The notes under the pieces are model-generated. The model ran no database searches and was not told where the DNA came from. It saw only the letters and a list, made by a program, of their open reading frames with translations. A DNA stretch of 28,712 nucleotides from Saccoglossus kowalevskii (Eukaryota; Hemichordata; Enteropneusta; Harrimaniidae), in contig NW_003130356.1 of the NCBI RefSeq assembly GCF_000003605.2, positions 735,763-764,474 of the forward strand. Reading direction: 5' to 3'. Each line of letters starts with the position of its first letter. The first letter of the stretch is position 1. Both the position numbers and the translations under genes were made by a program. Below, in pieces: positions 10,348-22,300 of this stretch.

Positions 10348-13300
10348 CTGTAAGATACATAGAAAAACAAGTTTGAATATTATCACATACAAATTTGTAT
10401 GATAATTGAGTAATAATGTTCATTCACTAATAAACGTTACATAGGGGAACTTGGTTAAGGTCTGCAGGTGCTCGCTGATGGCATGATAGAGAGATGGCTG
10501 TACTTTCCTGTCATGTAGTCCCGAATATGGTTACTGTGGCAAAAGTACTATGTGTCAGCACTTGCAAATTGAAAAACAACAGTTCAAAATGTCTAGTAGA
10601 ACTGGCACAACAATTATATATACATGTTTGGCAATGGAGGGCGCTATACCACACAATAATCAATACTTGAATAGAAGCTGTACAAACTTTAAACGACGAC
10701 TTACTCTTCATCAAACACTTGGTCCATCTGTTCCAGTAGCAATGGAGCTTCTTCCAACACCAAGGCATAGAGCTGATCTAAATACTGCTTTTGTCGATAA
10801 CTTTCTTCCATATTCTCTCTTAACACCTCCAATATTTCAGACTATTGAAAATGAACAAAATTTAAAACACTGTTATAGTGATTTGCTGCAATGTGGGAAA
10901 ATGTCTGATTTAAATCAATCATTTAAAACATTGACATTTACACTATTTTATAACAAAATAACAGCATTAAGGATGATGTATACGTTTTTGGTATTGATTT
11001 TCTAAACTGATGTTTTCATATAAAATATTTACTGAACCAAACAAAGTTATATATTGATGGAAAGCCTATTTCACACTGGATACAAAATGACAAGATAGTG
11101 CGTGTATGTACGTGTATAGTCACGTGATCTCTATGTAAACACAGAAAGCCATTTTCAGTAAAAAAATAATTGAACCAATGAATAAACAAATTTAGTAGAA
11201 CATTTGCAACAAAACAGTTTTTCAGATGACGCTCAACACCAATAATCCAGTATGTGATACATGTGTGCTTGTGTTAGAGATTGGTTGATAAACTACTACC
11301 AATCGAAACAAAGACAGTTTTGCCTAGCATGCTATGTTTCAATTTACATGGAGAAAAAACACTTCTAATGCTTAGTGACTTTTAGAGAATGTGTTAAAAT
11401 TGATCTGTGATTCAGACATTTTACCCCCATTGCTACCTTAATATAATACGATTAACAAAGTATTCCCATTGTTTGTCACCTTTTTGGCGGGTTTCAAAAC
11501 TTCCCAGATTGGCAAATCATCACCAATATACAATGAAGATGAGTTGCTCTTTTTACTTTTAAAATCTTTGAGTTGCTTAGCAACATCATCCCGTTCATCA
11601 ATCACACGACTTAGAGCTTCATCCTAACAGTGATACAAAATACAGAAAAAAATACTTATTATACGGTAATTTATTTAAAAAATATATGTTACAGCGTACA
11701 TTCACTCGGTCACCCTTTCCTCATTATCGTTTGACTTTACATAGAGACTATAGGCACAGGGCTTCTTTTGTCCAGCTACTTGTTGTGATAAGGACACTGA
11801 TTTTGTTAACATGTACTGAAGACAGGGTCAGTTCACGAGAGTTGAAACTTCACGTCTCCTCTGACTACATGCAATTCTCCAATATGTAAAACGTACAAGC
11901 CTAGCAAGGTGGTGGTATGTACAATGCTGTCACCAAAGAGCGAGAAGATGACAACACAAGTTAACCCTACAATTTTTCTGATGTATATACATAACACCAC
12001 ACCATACATAAGGTATACGACTGAAGAAGACTGGCAAGCAGATTATTTACCTTATGTTTGCATATGTCTTCCAATTTGGCTATTCTGTGAGCACTCTCAG
12101 ATAAAGCACCACGTAATTTATTGATTTCCATCTGTAATAAATACATGTGTGACATGAGTATGTGTAATAGGAAACTACCCCCTCAACATAAACAATTACA
12201 AAGTTTGCAAAGGTGTGAAGGAGGTGGAAATGAATATGCAATTAGACACAAGAGACTAATCAAGTCCTTGAATTGATCTTGGCCGAGGGACATCTGGGTT
12301 TCACACAACAAACAACTAAATATCAGTGATGATGTCGAGATCATTTCAAGTCACCCCTATACAAACACTCCCATACAATATAAACAAATGGCCATCTCCA
12401 AATACTAAAAATTGATTGTACAAAGATAGAGCAGAGTAATGAAAATTGGCCACTTGCGTTTCGCCGACAGGTCTTATGACATTTTTCTTGGCACATTAAA
12501 GTCCCATAGACTTCCAGGACAAAATTAAAAAGTGTAATGGCAGTCAGCGGTTGAGAGTCCAGTCTAAAAATAGCAACAGGAAAGCAACAAAGCAGGAATT
12601 CACTCAATTACCCAATGTGTGAGGGCTCTATAGCCAGCCATCCCCATGAAAAACTGAATGCTGAAAATTCTGAGCAAGTCAAAACAGCGACACAAGTTAC
12701 CAGGATAAAGTGAAGACTGCAATACTGAACAAGTTGGGGATCTCATAGCATCAGATATTAAATTAATTCAAACACAATGCTGCATATTATAGTGTTTATT
12801 TATAATACTGAAATAACAAACCTCTGATCTGTGATTCTGTTGTTGTAAGTGATCTAGAGTCTTCTCAGTGTCTGTGACGACTGACTTTGTCTTCTCAAAC
12901 TCATCAACTTTATTTTCTAACTCTTCACAACGATACTGAGAATCACTCAACTGTCATAATAAAAATGATCATTTACAAAGTTTGAAATCGTAGGGGACGG
13001 CTAGAAGAGTGTGACTGGTGCAAATTTTTTTTCCATGTTTCTTTTTCTGGAATGAGCCAACATCTTCTCCCTGCAACAGTCTCTGCATGCTTTGTTTTTT
13101 CTCTGCGTGCCTGGGTTGAAATTTTTTTCGAAACAAATCTTACACTCAATGTAATGATTTCAAGAACAACAAACATTATTTACACCACCAGGAGAAATAA
13201 CTTTTATGAAAAATATACAAATGTCTGGCTACAATCCTTGAATATCACTATTGTCCCTTCAAATTTTTTTAAAGTGCAAATTGCAACAAGATCTATTTGG

Positions 13301-16300
13301 TCACACAGACTTCCAAATTTGGGACTTTGTAACGCAGCTGAGTGGCCATCTTAACTGTCAAATGGTAACATAATTTGAAATAGGTGTGTAAACCAGGCAG
13401 GGTTAAACACAAGAACCTACAGTGCATAGCTTACTTTGGCTCTGAACATCTTTCATATGCCTAGCCAGCAATATCATCAGGTAATTTGCTGATAATACAA
13501 CTTTGGTGCAAGCAATATTGCTTTCAGGAAGCCAGTAGATTGTTTTCAATTTTAGAGATAATATTATCTTCAATACAGCTGTACTGTCAGCCAATCAGCT
13601 GACCATATAATTAGTTAGATGTACCACAGGTGTGGCCACAGAAACTTCTCAAGTGTTGTAAAAAAATCACAACTATTTAGTGAATGAAACTTGGTCAGTG
13701 TCTTTGGTTTTCCCCCATTCAGCCTGTGTCACACTCACTCAGGGTAAAGCATCTTTGGGTTTCCCCATTCAGCCTGTGTCACACTCACTCAGGGTAAAGC
13801 ATCTTTGGCTTTCCCCCATTCAGCCTGTGTCACACTCACTCAGGGTAAAGCATCTTTGGTTTTCCCCCATTCAAGCCTGTGTCACACTCACTCAGGGTAA
13901 GCATCTTTGGCTTTCCCCCATTCAGCCTGTATCACACTCACTCAGAGTAAAGCATCTTTGGTTTTCCCCCATTCAGCCTGTGTCACACTCACTCAGGGTA
14001 AAGCATCTTTGGCTTTCCCCCATTCAGCCTGTGTCACACTCACTCAGGGTAAAGCATCTTTGGCTTTCCCCCATTCAGCCTGTGTCACACTCACTCAGGG
14101 TAAAGCATCTTTGGTTTTCCCCCATTCAGCCTGTGTCACACTCACTCAGGGTAAAGCATCTTTGGCTTTCCCCCATTCAGCCTGTGTCACACTCACTCAA
14201 GGTAAAGCATCTTTGGCTTTCCCCCATTCAGCCTGTGTCACACTCACTCAGGGTACAGCATCTTTGGCTTTCCCCCATTCAGCCTGTGTCACACTCACTC
14301 AGGGTAAAGCATCGTTAGCTTTCCCCCATTCAGCCTGTATCACACTCACTCAGGGTAAAGCATCTTTGGCTTTTCTATTCAGCCTGTGTCACACTCACTC
14401 AGGGTAAAGCATCTTTGGCTTTGCTATTCAGCCTGTGTCACACTCACTCAGGGTACAGCATCTTTGGCTTTCCCCCATTCAGCCTGTGTCACACTCACTC
14501 AGGGTAAAGCATCTTTGGCTTTCCCCCATTCAGCTTGTGTCACACTCACTCAGGGTAAAGCATCTTTGGCTTTCCCCCATTCAGCCTATGTCACACTCAC
14601 TCAGGGTACAGCATCTTTGGCTTTCCCCCATTCAGCCTGTGTCACACTCACTCATGGTACAGCATCTTTGGCTTTCCCCCATTCAGCCTATGTCACACTC
14701 ACTCAGGGTACAGCATCTTTGGCTTTCCCCCATTCAGCCTGTGTCACACTCACTCCAGGGTAAAGCATCTTTGGCTTTTCTATTCAGCCTGTGGCACACA
14801 CATCCAGGGTTGGGGTTAATTTCTTTTTGTGGTGTTATACTCAAGGTTGGATTTAAAGTCTCGACCAACCTATCATGGTGCCAACCCAGAAACCACCATA
14901 GTAGTAGCCCTTTCTTGATGATCAGAAGTAACCAAGTTCAAACCTGACCAAAGATTTAGAACTAATGTAAGAGTGTATCAACTTACCACTACACTGAGGT
15001 GGTGTACTTTCTTCTCTGCGAACTCAGCTCTCCTCGCTGTGGTTTCCAAACTCTTCAATCTGTATACAAAATACATTATGAGACTAAAACTCAGCATGGT
15101 ATACGCTACAACAAGCACACTGCCATAAGGTGACTGTACACTAAATGATTAATTTTCATCCCAGGCCACAGAAATTACTGTAAGTAGAGTTAATCAAACT
15201 GTATAAATCAGAAAATGAAGCCTTGATAATTAAAAAAAAAGTACCGGTACCCTGATTGGCCAGGAGTCTTGAGTGAACAATCAATGGGAGCCATTCTTGT
15301 ATAAAAGTCGCTTCAACTCACACAGAAAGGGTGAAATTAAATCACAGCAGTTAATGCAACCTAGGCATCCTGATATTTTTGTGGGGTATTGTTTTAAAAC
15401 TGCTGCAATAATATTCGATATTATACTTGGAAATTGGAAATTCAATGATAATAGTTTGAAAAAAGGAACTGAGAAATCAGCTTGAATAATGGATTTTTAC
15501 TCCATGACATATGACTTTTGGAGATCATGAATAAATCGCTTTTATACCTTGTGACGTTTGTTTCTAGGGCGCAACGTTTCTGTTTTTCGTTCAGTAGTTC
15601 TTCTCTGACCAGCGAGAGGTCGTCCTTCACAGACTTCAACTCATCGTCCCTTATTGGGTGTTTCTGTTCCAGTCTCAGTACCACGATAATGGAAGACATC
15701 TTGCTGTTCAGCATCGTATTGACTTCAGCATCTGTTGCTTCACAGACATTTACACCATTCACCTCCACTATTCTGAGTAAACAAAATAAATGATATAGCC
15801 CCTGTTAGTAATCTGTAACCTATACTGGTTTGTTGATTTTGGGGGGGGGGGGGGTAATGTTTTAAGTACCGTAATTCTTCTAACAATTAGACCAGGAAAA
15901 AATAATTATTTTTGCAAGTGGCTGAATTGATAGAAGAAAAACAGAAAATATTTTTGGGGTGGTGAAATTATTAGGGTGTAGTTTGGCTGGTCGAACTATA
16001 GGAGTGTAATTTTGATAATCCAACTGCAACGAAAAACAAGCAGTAATTCAACGCGCTACGTGTACCACCCAACGAGATAAATTGTTTAATTGTGTACAAA
16101 ATGTATCAAGTTTGTTTTGCACGCTAAGCACTCACATAAAACATAAACAAAAATTACACATTTGGAATTTTTTTCAATAAAAAATAAAATATACACCCAT
16201 ACACACTTGCTCAATCGATCATTCTTTCAGGCGATAAAAATATGGTACGATATATCTCTTTTTGGAGGATGTGGTGGCCCTGAAAAGGGACGTTTTGTTT

Positions 16301-19300
16301 GATTTACCGTTAGACGGTACAAGTGAGAGATGGTTACTGTTGCAGCTCCGACTGCGTAAATCCCTCAAACCAGTCGTTCTCGTCATCATCATCCAACAGT
16401 AAATCAGAAATGATGCCTGCTATTCTGTATTGCTCCTGATGAGAAGATCTTCGGCACCGTTCATGGCATTCGTTTATACCACAAACTTTAAACGATCGTG
16501 AAATCATGGATGGGCGATTACGTATTTTTTCCCATGCGTTGGCAATCCAGTTGACAATAGTTTGCTTGTCTGCTGTCTTCAGTCGGGTATCGTTGGTATA
16601 AGCCTGTGTTGCTTTGATAGCAGCATCACTGATAAAACTTGTCCATGACTTTCGAAGTTCAGACTTGAACGGTTTGTTGATACAGACATCTAAAGGCTGG
16701 AGTTTAGATGTACAACCGCCAGGAATTACGGTCGGTAAAGTGTTAACGCCACGATATCTTGACTTCACAGATTCAGTTATGTACGCTCGAAATGAGTCGA
16801 TAACGAGCATTGAATAGCGACGTTTGGTGAAAGGCCTCCAAATCTCGTCTATCCAACGCAGCATTAACTTTTCGTCCATCCATGCTTTTTCTTGGACAGC
16901 TACAATAAAACCGGGTGGAGATTGTAGCTTCAATTTCCTTTTACCCTTAAAAATAATCATTGGGGGCAGAATATCTCCATTTGACATCACTGTCAAAACA
17001 ACTGTCAGGTGTCTTTTTTCTGCATCCGTAGTGCGGACTTTCACAGTCTTGACGCCTCTCACTTCCACAGTTTTGTTCGGAACTAAATCGAAAAAGACTG
17101 GCGTCTCGTCCATGTTTCCGATATAATCAAAATTGTCATCATTTCTTTTGTCACGGACAAATGTCTTCACTTCCAAGTCTGCAGGTAGCCTCTGTGCCAC
17201 AGAAGTTTTTAACCGCAAGACCAGCTTGTTCCGCTTCATGAACTTTTCGCACCAGCCACGCGATACTTTGAACTCCGGGAACTCAGGTTTGATGACTGAC
17301 AGTACATGACAGCGTATTGCGTCCATGGTAACGGGGATCTGCAGGTCGTGTTGCTGTAGAACCCAAATAAGGACGTGTTCGTCCAATTGTGTGCCATACG
17401 AGACAACACGACCTCCTCCATGTCTTCTTCTACCCGCTGTAAAATGTTCCTTATCGAAATCATATTTACCCCACCCTTTCAATGTCGAAGGAACTATTTT
17501 ATATTTCCGTGCGGTGGCGTTAAATCCCATCATCTTGGCCTCCTCATAAGTTTCGCGGCGTTGTTTGATGTTAAAGGATTTGTAGATACCTCTGGCGGCC
17601 CTCGTGGTGTTGGTTGGTGTTGAAGGAATCGTTGGTGTTGGTTCGGCATCAGCAAGCGGAGCTGCGTCTGGAACGGTTTGTTCGGTCGTTGGTAGATTGA
17701 CATTACCAGTAAATTCTAATTGCGGTCTTTTTGGTGGCCTACAAACCGGACGTTTTTTCTTTGCAACTGATACGGTTGCACGATACATCGAAGGCGGGAT
17801 AGCTGGAACTTCAGTCGTGGCTTTGACAAAATACGAATCAATTCAAGACATTGTCACAGACGAGAAATCGAGTGTGCTTTAAGATCTAATGAAAGACTTT
17901 GAGCAAGTGATCTCCTTTAGCGAAAAGTCCCATATTTATGCTGTATTTTCATGAGTCTGAGTGGAGAACATTTTCACACTATTTTCAGTCACAATGACTG
18001 TACTATTAGCGGCCACCCTCTGATAATTTCGACATGGAGAACGTGGTGATTGGCGTGAACGGGTGATAATGGAAAAACATGTGTTGTCGATATTACTTCC
18101 ATATCTGTAGTACTTTATATTGAAAATAAAATAAACAAGCAGCCTATCGGCTGAGATAACTCCGCTGCTAGCAATGCACATTTCAATTAAAGAACTGAAG
18201 ACATCATTAGAAAATGAACAATATGTATAGTATCAAAGCAATCGGACTTACAGTTTTTAACAAGAAGTCGAAAATATCACTTTCTACCAAAAATGACAAA
18301 AATATTCATCAAAATTAGAGAATTGAAGCTATCATCACAAAATGAACAAATCTGAGAAAGGTCTACATGTAGTATCTATATATGTAATATCAAAGCAATT
18401 GAACTTTTGGTTTTTAACAAGAAGTCGAAAATATCACTTTTTACCAAAAATTACAAAAATATTCACCAAAATTAGATAATTGAAGATATCATCACAAAAT
18501 GAACAAATCTGAGAGAGGTCCACATGTGGTAGTACCTATATATGTAATATCAAAGCAATCGGACTTGCAGTTTTTAACAAGAACTCGAAAATATCACTTT
18601 TTACCAAAAATGACAAAAATATTCACCAAAATTAGAGAATTGAAGATATCAACATGAAATGCACAAACCTCAGAGAGGTCTACCCAAGGTACATATACAC
18701 CAAGTATCAAAGCATTCAGGCTTGTAGTTTTCAAGAAGAAGTCGAAAAAGTAAAACATTGACACGAACGACGACGGACAATCACTCATATGATAAGCTCC
18801 GCTTGACAAAGTCGACAGCGGAGCTAAAAATAGACATGTGACTCGAGAAATGTTCCCAACGCCAATTTTCAAAATCAAAATATTGTGCCTGAGACATATA
18901 CGTTGCCGGTAAACATGTAGGTTGTCAAAAATGTAAACCTAATGTCAGACACGGTGAATTGTTTCTTTTCATAGCAATTTTGGCGTGTGTGTGAAACAAA
19001 GAAATTGAAAGGAAAGTCAGACAAGAAAGCTAAATGATTGATTGATTGATTGTGTATTTTAAAGTCGCATGCAGATTGTTGTTGACCTAACCATGGAGCA
19101 GAAGAAAAAGAAAATCATGATCTTACATATATTTGATTAATTTTTCAGGAAACTGCAACCTTGGAGGGAAAAATTATCTCCATTCTGTGGAGAAAACTGC
19201 GGTCGTTCCAGAAACCACCACTTCTTAAAAATAATTGTACACAATTTACGTTACGATTTATTTTTCTTGGCTGACAGAAAATCACTAAGTCACGGCCAAT

Positions 19301-22300
19301 CGCAAGTTATTTACGTAGTTGTCGATTAGCATATGGCGTCAGTTTGACCCCAACTTTCTCATTTTTGTTTGTTCTAAAGTGTCTAGACTAAGTCAAATCA
19401 TTAGCATGTTTACAAATGGAGTCATCTCCTTTCTATAACTACGGTAAACAGTAAAAAAAAAACTACATTATGTGACTGCATTGAACAGTTATGGACACTG
19501 CGTTCTCTTCGAAAACCACCACTTTATGAAAATAATTGTACTACCGTTATCTGCTGCAGTCATCGAAGATTCACTTATGATTTATTGACGTTTCATTATT
19601 TTTTCTAGAATACAAGCATGACGGAAATAACCAAGTCCTGGTCAATCGCAAATTATTCACGTAATAGCTGATTAGCATATGACTTCAGTTTGACCCCAGA
19701 CCTGCTTGTCTTTGTTCCAACGCGTCTCCACTCAGACAAAACATTAGCATGTTTTTTTGTTTTTGTTTTTTTCAATGTAACAAAATCAGAATACAACTTT
19801 AATGTCTTTATAATACTAAATACATGTATGTGTGATGTGTGCAGATTAGTGATACCATGCATGTTTCTTTAAATAGTTTGGAAAACAGCGATCCTAAATT
19901 ATCAATTATCTCACTAAAATATCCGTAGTCTGTTTTAAGAGATATTTACTGATTCTTACGACTTCACAACCAAGTCAAATTGTTTCTTTGAACGACGTTG
20001 CTTACAGCTGAATATAGTTCATGCTTACAGCCACCTACGCCATTTTGACATGACAAAAACTTTTAAACAATAGAGGGCGTAATTTATTTTAATTTTATTT
20101 AGGCCACACTGATTTAAATTTATGGATGACATCCTCTGGAGACCCCAAAACTAATGCGAGAGGGCGAAAAAAAAAATCCTACTAAGATGCAAACATCTTC
20201 ACTGCCTAGCTTTCCCCATGATGCATTGTACAAGACACTTCAAGACAGCATGTGTTCAGTACATATTTAGAAACACTTGCTGACCAGAAGTAAAAGAATT
20301 AAAACACACTGGCACACATTCTACACACAAGCATGGATGCCCCTGACCATATAGATATTTGATAATGTCAAATGAACTAAAATTAATCTGATGAGAAGTT
20401 CAAATACGAATAAACCTGCATGAAACGACCACCCAAGGTATACATTTTCACAATATCTTACCTGTCCCCTTCTCTCAGTTGACTGGTTAATTCACATGAT
20501 GTAACATACACACCGTCCTCCTCATAATCACTGGATGAGATAACAAAGTCGTATCCATGGTGACCAGGGATGATCTCCATAGCGATGATGAAACAGGGTT
20601 CTTGTAAAGGAAGCACAGACTGCATGGAAACTGAATGTTGTTTTTGTTTTGCCTGTCAAAAAATGAAATTGACTTATGTGTTAATTCTAATCTTGTAAGT
20701 TTGACTTGGCGCTCTAGGTCATATAATGAAAATTATTTGTATACAAGCTTTTGAGTCAGAAATGGATTAAATAAATAAATAAAAATAAAATAAGAAATTA
20801 ATTATAATTAAGCTCCTCATAGAACGAAGTCCCTAAGACAGTAGATATTTCCAAAGGCAGATAGAAATAAGGGCATGCCATTAGGGTGATATGAGATGAA
20901 GATCTCATGAGTGAGAACAAAACAGCCAACCTGAAAGAAAAGATTCATGTTCATCTTTGGTGGATTTTTCCTGTGCACATGAATTAGTAGTGCATGTATT
21001 ACATGGCTTTGCCATCTTGAAATGATAGATAACTTGGCCTTTCTTTTTTTTTGTGGCAGTCTGTTCAAATGACGTCCACAGGATCTTCATCTTATATCGA
21101 CAGTCTAAATTGGTAAATAGTGAGCTGTGCAAATCAAATCAAATCAATACTGGATTAGCGTAAACATTGCACATACAAGAGACCTATAAACTGACCACCT
21201 CTATAAAGCGAAAGCCCCTGTAAACCAAAAACCATTTTCCAGACCCTTCATCATATTAAACTTTATTTTAAAAGAATCTTTACAAACCAAAAACGCCAAT
21301 AAACTGAACAAATTTGTCAGTCATTTGGTGTTCAACTTAAAAGAAAGATATTTGTGAAAATAATATGTGTGCTGCACTCTTGGGTTAAAAAATAAACACA
21401 GCAGACACAGCAAGTGTGAAAACGAACAGAAACAAATGTGACGGAAGGAAGAACGAGAAGTCAGTGTCAATAATATGTAAAAATGAATGAGAATCGCTAT
21501 TAACTGTATTGTAGCAGTGGGTGCTTTAGACACGTTAATGTGAAATTTAGTTGGTGCGAAAAAATCTCCAAATTTACAAATTAAGTTTACCGAAAGTCAG
21601 TTTTGTGTCAAATTTATGAACTTTTAAGTTCTGCAATGTGATAATTCAAAGACTAAACCAAAGTCACTGCCAATCAGTCTAAAGAACTTCAGGAATATAT
21701 ATTCACTGCTACAAAAATAAATTTTCCCTAAATATTCACTAAATTTGTCTCGCACAAAAGTAATTTAAAAGATTATTTATTATTTCAAATTTACATTTGA
21801 ATGACATTTTTCCCGATAAAATATTTTGCAATTTGTGTATTTTGTCAATTTTTTCTTTATTAATTTTAAACCAAATGGGTTAATGGACTTTTTTCTATAA
21901 AAGCAACAGATCAGGATCACAGTTACAGTGATTTTGTGTGTGAAATAGTTGACATTGGCGGCTTTTGATATTAATGATGTATTTTTCGATATTTTCTTTA
22001 TCTTGATAGGTTAAATCAGATAGCAATTTAACAGACCAGTAAACATTACACAGGTTACCAGAAATGCATTCTAGATAATGGAAATGTCATTGGTTGGGCA
22101 GACCCTTTCGTACACTGACAGAGAAAGTAACAGAGAAAGATAAATAAAGAATGGGAAAAAAAAAAGAAAAAGATAAAATTGCAACGATGCAAATGTTGAC
22201 TACATAAGGGTGAAATAAAGCTTCTATACTGTAAAATAATCTGACATAATGGTGTGAACAATATGTGTGTTACAAGATACGTAACCATCAATATGATGAT

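Noticed and set aside
13680-14947. Possible CRISPR-like or repeat-protein locus
   Set aside because: Units abut without unique spacers, so it is a tandem minisatellite in a eukaryotic intron; long frames come from a period divisible by three.
14900-14955. tRNA-like GTTCAAACC word
   Set aside because: No acceptor stem, D-arm or A box at the right distance; no tRNA gene found in the window.
16614-17882. Several + strand frames of 67-100 codons
   Set aside because: Shadows of the minus-strand transposase, which has clear family motifs.
18795-18825. Hairpin as a Helitron 3' end
   Set aside because: The expected CTRR a few bases after the stem is not separated from it, and no TC 5' end or Rep/helicase sequence is seen.
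21180-21310. CTATAAACTGACCACC-like transposon end
   Set aside because: Resembles a known style of invertebrate DNA-transposon end, but I could not find a matching inverted arm.
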